A stretch of DNA of 64,000 bases from Pseudobutyrivibrio sp. 49. GTDB lineage: Bacteria; Bacillota; Clostridia; Lachnospirales; Lachnospiraceae. The stretch spans positions 62,001-126,000 of the forward strand of contig NZ_FNDP01000003.1 of assembly GCF_900100545.1 (NCBI RefSeq), read 5' to 3'. Shown piece by piece: positions 56,944-64,000 of the stretch (positions within the stretch are counted from its first letter, which is position 1; the number at the start of each line of letters is the position of its first letter). The notes under the pieces are model-generated. The model saw only the letters and a program-made list of their open reading frames with translations. It ran no database searches and was not told where the DNA came from. A program made the position numbers and the translations under genes.

Positions 56944-57429
56944 ATGAGTGACAAGAGACTAGATTATATTAGCTGGGATGAATACTTTATGGGCGTTGCA
57001 GTATTATCGGGTATGAGATCGAAAGACCCAAACACACAAGTTGGAGCGTGTATTGTAAGCCAGGATAACAAGATTCTTTCTATGGGCTACAATGGGTTTC
57101 CAAATGGTTGTTCAGATGACGAGTTCCCTTGGGCTAGAGTAGGGGACCCTCTGGAAAATAAATATTTCTATACAACACACAGCGAGCTTAATGCGATTTT
57201 GAACTACAGAGGTGGTTCACTTGAGGGCTCAAAGCTGTATGTGTCACTTTTCCCATGTAATGAATGTGCCAAGGCTATCATTCAGTCAGGCATCAAAACT
57301 ATCATCTACGATAGTGATAAATATGAAAATACACCATCAGTAATTGCATCAAAGAGAATGCTTCGTGCTGCAGGTGTAGAGTTCCGTCAATATGAGCACA
57401 CCGGTAGAGAGATTTCTATGACGCTCTAA
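56944..57429 (+). CDS. comEB: dCMP deaminase (ComEB-type)
   Basis: 161 residues. The zinc sites are HSELNAIL (His-Ala-Glu type motif, HSE) and PCNECAKAII (PCxxC). MGYNGFPNGCSDDEFPW is the family nucleotide-binding segment. It makes dUMP from dCMP for thymidylate synthesis. Confidence 0.9.
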   Translation: MSDKRLDYISWDEYFMGVAVLSGMRSKDPNTQVGACIVSQDNKILSMGYNGFPNGCSDDEFPWARVGDPLENKYFYTTHSELNAILNYRGGSLEGSKLYVSLFPCNECAKAIIQSGIKTIIYDSDKYENTPSVIASKRMLRAAGVEFRQYEHTGREISMTL

Positions 57430-57449
57430 TGCCGGAATAAGGAGCATCA

Positions 57450-57752
57450 ATGAGGGACAGAAGAAAAACAAATAATGAAGTGGCCAATTCTTTGGTAATG
57501 GTCCTTCAATTTGGAATAAACGTAATAGTGCCAATCTTGCTTTGTACGGTAATTGGAACCTTTATCTCAACAAAAACAGAAGTAAAGGGTTTTTCTATAG
57601 CAGGAATTTTAATTGGTATATTAGCAGCTTTTAATGGAGCTTACCGGTCGGTAAAGGGGTACCTGAAAAACGAGGAATCTCCAGGACAGCGGGCGAGACG
57701 ACTGGAGGAGGAAGCTCTTAAGGAGAAGAAAAGCGAAAGCTCAGGGGAATAA
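57450..57752 (+). CDS. AtpZ/AtpI-type membrane protein
   Basis: 100 residues. Two membrane helices (about residues 17-37 and 48-68, GFSIAGILIGILAAFNGAYR). It matches the small AtpZ/AtpI-like proteins that open F-type ATPase operons and may help c-ring assembly or Mg2+ uptake. Charged C terminus (RRLEEEALKEKKS). Confidence 0.7.
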   Translation: MRDRRKTNNEVANSLVMVLQFGINVIVPILLCTVIGTFISTKTEVKGFSIAGILIGILAAFNGAYRSVKGYLKNEESPGQRARRLEEEALKEKKSESSGE

Positions 57753-57769
57753 TTGAATAAGGATATGAC

Positions 57770-58168
57770 ATGATTAAATGGATGAAGCGACTAAATCAGG
57801 CCCTGCCGGGTTTGGTTTTAGGAATACTTGCATACGGACTACTTGTTGAGCTGATTGGAGTTTGGTTTGTCAGCGATAAAATCAGATATACAACTGGTCT
57901 TTTAATTGGAATTGGGTGCGCAGTAGGTATGGCCATTCACATTTCAATGATTATTGAGGAATCAGTACGAATTGGCGAGGGACACGAAAAATATCTGTCC
58001 TTCAAGTCAGTTATGCGTTATCTGGTTTTATGTGCAATTATGTTTACGATGGCGTTTTTTAAGCTTGGAAATATGTTTACGGCGCTTATCGGTGTACTTG
58101 GGCTCAAGGTTAGTGCATACGCACAGCCTTTGCTAATAAAGATTTATCTAGGCATCAAGCATAGATAG
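57770..58168 (+). CDS. ATP synthase subunit I-like membrane protein
   Basis: 132 residues with four likely membrane helices (about 12-32, 40-60, 82-100, 105-122). Its position just before atpB and this topology match AtpI, an assembly helper for the c ring; sequence similarity is weak. Confidence 0.6.
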   Translation: MIKWMKRLNQALPGLVLGILAYGLLVELIGVWFVSDKIRYTTGLLIGIGCAVGMAIHISMIIEESVRIGEGHEKYLSFKSVMRYLVLCAIMFTMAFFKLGNMFTALIGVLGLKVSAYAQPLLIKIYLGIKHR

Positions 58169-58206
58169 AGGATGAATAAGAAAAATTTTATAAAGGAGGT
58201 GAAAGT

Positions 58207-58935
58207 GTGACAGAAGGAATTTTGCTGGCCTCAAGCGATACTGTGGACATGATAAAAGGCTTGTTCAAGTATGAAGTATTTGGACAGGAGGTTTGGATTA
58301 CAACCTCTCATGTTTGCATTTTAATCGTATGGCTTTCATTGGTGCTTTTTTCTATCATTGCCAATCGTAAGCTAAAGCACGCCACTGAAGTTCCTGATAC
58401 CTTCCAAAGCATCCTGGAGCTCATAGTCGGGTTACTGGATTCTGTAGTGGAAGGAAGTATGGGTAAGCACGCACCAGTGTTTGCAAACTGGATTTGTACC
58501 ATTTTCTGTTTTATTTTGGTATCTAATTTATCTGGTTTAGTTGGCCTAAGACCACCAACAGCCGATTACGGTACAACACTGGCACTTGCATTAATTACCT
58601 TTGTTTGCATCCATGTAGTAAAGGTAAGGCATCAGAGTGCAAAGGACATTTGGATCGACAAATGTTCACCACTGCCACCATGGCTGCCTATCTGGCTGCC
58701 AATCAACGTGATTTCTGATATAGCAGTACCTATATCAATGTCACTGCGTTTGTTTGCAAACGTTCTTTCAGGAACTATCATTATGGGTCTTGTTTATGGA
58801 TTGCTAGGAAAATTCGCACTAGTATGGCCTGCAGCATTGCATGTTTACTTTGATATTTTCTCAGGTGCAATTCAGACCTACGTATTTTGTATGTTAACAA
58901 TGACATACATAACCCAGTCTTATGGGGATTCTTAA
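58207..58935 (+). CDS. atpB: F0F1 ATP synthase subunit a
   Basis: 242 residues from GTG 58207 (AAAGGAGG upstream). Five to six membrane helices. The conserved stator arginine lies in ISMSLRLFANVLSGT, and the C-terminal AIQTYVFCMLTMTYI is the family end. It forms the ion half-channels beside the c ring. Confidence 0.92.
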   Translation: MTEGILLASSDTVDMIKGLFKYEVFGQEVWITTSHVCILIVWLSLVLFSIIANRKLKHATEVPDTFQSILELIVGLLDSVVEGSMGKHAPVFANWICTIFCFILVSNLSGLVGLRPPTADYGTTLALALITFVCIHVVKVRHQSAKDIWIDKCSPLPPWLPIWLPINVISDIAVPISMSLRLFANVLSGTIIMGLVYGLLGKFALVWPAALHVYFDIFSGAIQTYVFCMLTMTYITQSYGDS

Positions 58936-58942
58936 AATTTAA

Positions 58943-59227
<285 letters not shown>

Positions 59228-59270
59228 TTTACACTAGGAAGAAATATTATAAAAAGGAGGGCTAAAAGTT

Positions 59271-59786
59271 TTGGAAAGACTATTTGACTTGGACTTTCAA
59301 TTGCTTAATGATGCTGCGCTTTTAGCCATTGCAGTATTCTTCCTATTCCTTATAATGTCAAACCTCTTGTTCAATCCAGCAAGAAAGCTGTTAAAGGACA
59401 GAAAGGATGGCATTGCAAAGGATATTGCAGATGCAAAGAAAGATAAGGAAGAGGCAGAAAAGCTAAAGGCGGAATATGAAGCAAAGCTTAGAGATATCGG
59501 AAAAGAAAAGGATGAAATCTTAAGCGAAGCAAGAGCAAAGGCCTTGAAGAATGAAACCAAGATTGTTAACGAAGCCAAGGAAGAAGCAGCAGCAATCGTA
59601 GCAAGAGCTAACGAGGAAGCTGAGCTTGAGAAGAAGAAGGTTGCTGATGATGTTAAGCAGGAGATGATTTCTGTAGCCGCTCTTATGGCACAGAAGGTTG
59701 TAGCTGAAAACATCGATACAACTATCCAAAACACCTTGGTTGAGCAAACTCTTAAGGAAATGGGTGAAAACACATGGCTAAATTAG
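59271..59786 (+). CDS. atpF: F0F1 ATP synthase subunit b
   Basis: 171 residues from TTG 59271 (AAGGAGG 10 nt upstream). One N-terminal membrane helix (ALLAIAVFFLFLIMSNLLF), then a long charged coiled coil (KDKEEAEKLKAEYEAKL), as expected for the stator stalk. Its end overlaps atpH by 13 bp. Confidence 0.92.
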   Translation: MERLFDLDFQLLNDAALLAIAVFFLFLIMSNLLFNPARKLLKDRKDGIAKDIADAKKDKEEAEKLKAEYEAKLRDIGKEKDEILSEARAKALKNETKIVNEAKEEAAAIVARANEEAELEKKKVADDVKQEMISVAALMAQKVVAENIDTTIQNTLVEQTLKEMGENTWLN

Positions 59787-60340
59787 TCTCAAACGTATAT
59801 GGTGATGCGTTGTTTGAGCTAGCCGTGGAAACAGGAAAGGTCGACGACTTCTTAAATGAAGCCCAAGGGGTTATAGAGGTTGTTAAATCAAATGACGGCT
59901 TTTCTCAAATGATGAATCATCCAAAGATCAATAAAGAAGAAAAGCTTCAGATAATCGACGACGTTTTCAAAGGCAGAGTAAGTAATGAGATGGTTGGACT
60001 TCTTCGCATGCTTGAGGAGAAGGACCACATCAAGGATATAGTTGAAGTACTTAACTACTTCATCGACAGGGTTTTCGATTTCAAGAAAATCGGACGTGCC
60101 TTTGTATCAACTCCATTTGAGCTTACTGATGCACAGAAATCAGATGTCGAGAAGCGTTTACTCCAAACTACTGAGTACAGTTCATTTGTAATGGACTATA
60201 CAGTAGACCCTGATTTAATCGGGGGTATGGTAATTCGCATTAAAGATAGAGTTATTGACAGTTCTGTCAAAACTCAGATTAGTAAATTGTCACACGAGTT
60301 ATCAAATATTCAATTGAAAGTAGGTGAATGCGCTCCATGA
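59774..60340 (+). CDS. atpH: F0F1 ATP synthase subunit delta
   Basis: 188 residues. N-terminal [20 protein letters not shown] and C-terminal [20 protein letters not shown] are family signatures. It joins the b stalk to the F1 head. It overlaps atpF and its stop overlaps the atpA ATG (ATGA). Confidence 0.92.
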   Translation: MAKLVSNVYGDALFELAVETGKVDDFLNEAQGVIEVVKSNDGFSQMMNHPKINKEEKLQIIDDVFKGRVSNEMVGLLRMLEEKDHIKDIVEVLNYFIDRVFDFKKIGRAFVSTPFELTDAQKSDVEKRLLQTTEYSSFVMDYTVDPDLIGGMVIRIKDRVIDSSVKTQISKLSHELSNIQLKVGECAP

Positions 60341-61842
60341 ATTTAAAACCAGAAGAGATTAGCTCGGTTATTAAAGAGCAAATGAAACGCTATGCAGCGC
60401 AGCTTGACGTGGCAGACGTAGGAACTGTTATTCAGGTTGCCGATGGAATTGCACGTATTCACGGATTACAGAACGCTATGCAGGGCGAACTTTTAGAGTT
60501 CCCTGGCGAAGTTTATGGCATGGTCTTAAACCTTGAGGAAGACAATGTTGGTTGTGTTCTCTTAGGAAACGATAAGAACATCAACGAAGGTGATCAGGTA
60601 AAGACAACTGGTCGTGTAGTTGAGGTTCCTGTTGGTGACGCAATGCTTGGACGTGTAGTTAATGCACTTGGACAGCCTATCGATGGAAAGGGACCTATTG
60701 AGACAACAAAGTTCCGTCCAATCGAGCGTGTTGCTTCCGGCGTTATCTCTCGTAAATCCGTAGATACTCCGCTGCAGACAGGTATTAAAGCTATCGATTC
60801 CATGATTCCTATTGGACGTGGACAGCGTGAGCTTATTATCGGTGATAGACAGACTGGTAAGACTGCTATCGCAATCGATACAATCATCAATCAGAAGGGA
60901 CAGGGCGTAAAGTGTATTTACGTCGCAATTGGCCAGAAGGCTTCAACAGTTGCAGCCCTTGTTAAAACATTAGAAGAATATGGTGCTATGAGCTGGACAA
61001 CAGTAGTTGCCGCTACAGCATCAGAGCTTGCTCCTTTACAGTATATCGCTCCTTATTCAGGATGTGCTATCGGTGAGGAGTGGATGGAGAATGGACAGGA
61101 CGTACTTATCATCTATGATGATTTAAGTAAGCATGCTACTGCATACCGTACACTGTCATTACTTCTTCGTCGTCCACCAGGACGTGAGGCTTACCCAGGT
61201 GATGTATTCTACTTACACTCAAGACTTCTTGAGCGTGCAGCTAGACTTTCTGATAAGTTGGGCGGTGGCTCACTTACAGCATTACCTATCATTGAGACAC
61301 AGGCAGGCGATGTATCTGCATACATCCCTACAAACGTTATCTCAATTACTGATGGTCAGATTTATCTTGAGACAGAAGCTTTCAACGCAGGTTTCAGACC
61401 AGCCGTTAACGCAGGTCTTTCTGTATCCCGTGTAGGTGGTTCTGCTCAGATTAAGGCTATGAAGAAAATCGCAGCTCCTATCCGTGTAGAGCTGGCTCAG
61501 TATCGTGAGCTTGCAGCTTTCGCACAGTTTGGTTCAGAGCTTGATGCCGATACAGCTGAGAAGCTGGCACAAGGTGAAAGAATCAAGGAGATGTTAAAGC
61601 AGCCACAGTATGCTCCAATGCCAGTAGAGTATCAGATTATGATTATCTATGCTGCTACTAAGAAGTATCTGCTTGACATTCCAACAGCAGATATTCAGGC
61701 TTTCGAGAAGGCATTGTTTGATCTTGTTGATACCAAGTATCCTGAGATTCCAGAGTCAATTAAGACTACAAAGGTTCTTGAGGATGACATGGAACAGAAG
61801 CTAATCAAGGCTATCGAGGAGTGTAAGAAGACTTACAAGTAA
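60337..61842 (+). CDS. atpA: F0F1 ATP synthase subunit alpha
   Basis: 501 residues from ATG 60337 (stop of atpH overlaps as ATGA); an ATG at 60328 is in frame but adds an unusual MRS. Walker [12 protein letters not shown], the alpha signature [20 protein letters not shown], and a full C-terminal domain. It binds nucleotide non-catalytically in the F1 hexamer. Confidence 0.97.
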   Translation: MNLKPEEISSVIKEQMKRYAAQLDVADVGTVIQVADGIARIHGLQNAMQGELLEFPGEVYGMVLNLEEDNVGCVLLGNDKNINEGDQVKTTGRVVEVPVGDAMLGRVVNALGQPIDGKGPIETTKFRPIERVASGVISRKSVDTPLQTGIKAIDSMIPIGRGQRELIIGDRQTGKTAIAIDTIINQKGQGVKCIYVAIGQKASTVAALVKTLEEYGAMSWTTVVAATASELAPLQYIAPYSGCAIGEEWMENGQDVLIIYDDLSKHATAYRTLSLLLRRPPGREAYPGDVFYLHSRLLERAARLSDKLGGGSLTALPIIETQAGDVSAYIPTNVISITDGQIYLETEAFNAGFRPAVNAGLSVSRVGGSAQIKAMKKIAAPIRVELAQYRELAAFAQFGSELDADTAEKLAQGERIKEMLKQPQYAPMPVEYQIMIIYAATKKYLLDIPTADIQAFEKALFDLVDTKYPEIPESIKTTKVLEDDMEQKLIKAIEECKKTYK

Positions 61843-61857
61843 GGAGGGTGATCTGTT

Positions 61858-64000
<2,143 letters not shown>

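Noticed and set aside
59297-59773. A 158-codon open frame on the minus strand
   Set aside because: It lies entirely inside atpF; the Ser/Ala-rich product is the antisense of its Glu/Lys-rich coiled coil.

Overview
The window looks like a chromosome segment of a low-GC anaerobic Firmicute of the Lachnospiraceae, most like Butyrivibrio or Pseudobutyrivibrio. This is inferred from AT-rich codon use, Firmicute gene orders (yaaR-holB-ricT-trmN6-rsmI; rpsF-ssb-rpsR; gdpP-rplI-dnaB; tsaC-ywlE-comEB-atp), rubrerythrin and ferredoxin, a sodium-type ATP synthase rotor, and ABC sugar uptake with a GH2 beta-galactosidase. I recognised no rRNA, tRNA or CRISPR array.

Layout. 0.1-3 kb: a possible ArgR-like regulator, an AbiE-like toxin-antitoxin pair with a degenerate catalytic subunit, and a MobA-like nucleotidyltransferase. 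3-10.3 kb: a housekeeping run (PLP decarboxylase, guanylate-kinase-like protein, YaaR, HolB, RicT, TrmN6, RsmI, PAP2-like protein, sirtuin). 10.3-15.3 kb: rpsF-ssb-rpsR, with a 3.7 kb mobilizable element inserted at the 3' end of rpsR between 29-bp direct repeats. The element carries a replication initiator broken by an amber codon, a relaxase, a DUF1016 nuclease and an array of TTCTAGAA palindromes, but no integrase. 15.3-20.5 kb: small accessory genes, including a ribbon-helix-helix protein and sfsA interleaved with three copies of a 55-bp module, then aldehyde dehydrogenase, a nucleotidase and rubrerythrin.

20.6-28.4 kb is a polyamine operon. Arginine decarboxylase, agmatine deiminase and N-carbamoylputrescine amidase would make putrescine. 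Carboxyspermidine dehydrogenase and decarboxylase would then make spermidine. A SpeE homologue is also present, without a SpeD. 28.4-33 kb holds a chemoreceptor, a LarC N-terminal-domain protein and a diguanylate cyclase. 32.9-45.3 kb is a beta-galactoside module: AraC regulator, sugar ABC transporter, GH2 beta-galactosidase, galactokinase, a PucR/CdaR-type regulator and an MsmX-type ATPase. The transporter operon and the ATPase gene share an upstream 14-nt motif.

45.6-55.3 kb: gdpP-rplI-dnaB, a DUF1858 protein, ferredoxin, mecA, an unusual kinase/P-loop pair and a GH18 cell-wall hydrolase. 55.4-64 kb: tsaC, a YwlE-like protein whose catalytic cysteine is serine, a dCMP deaminase and the F-type ATP synthase operon, with atpD running off the right edge.
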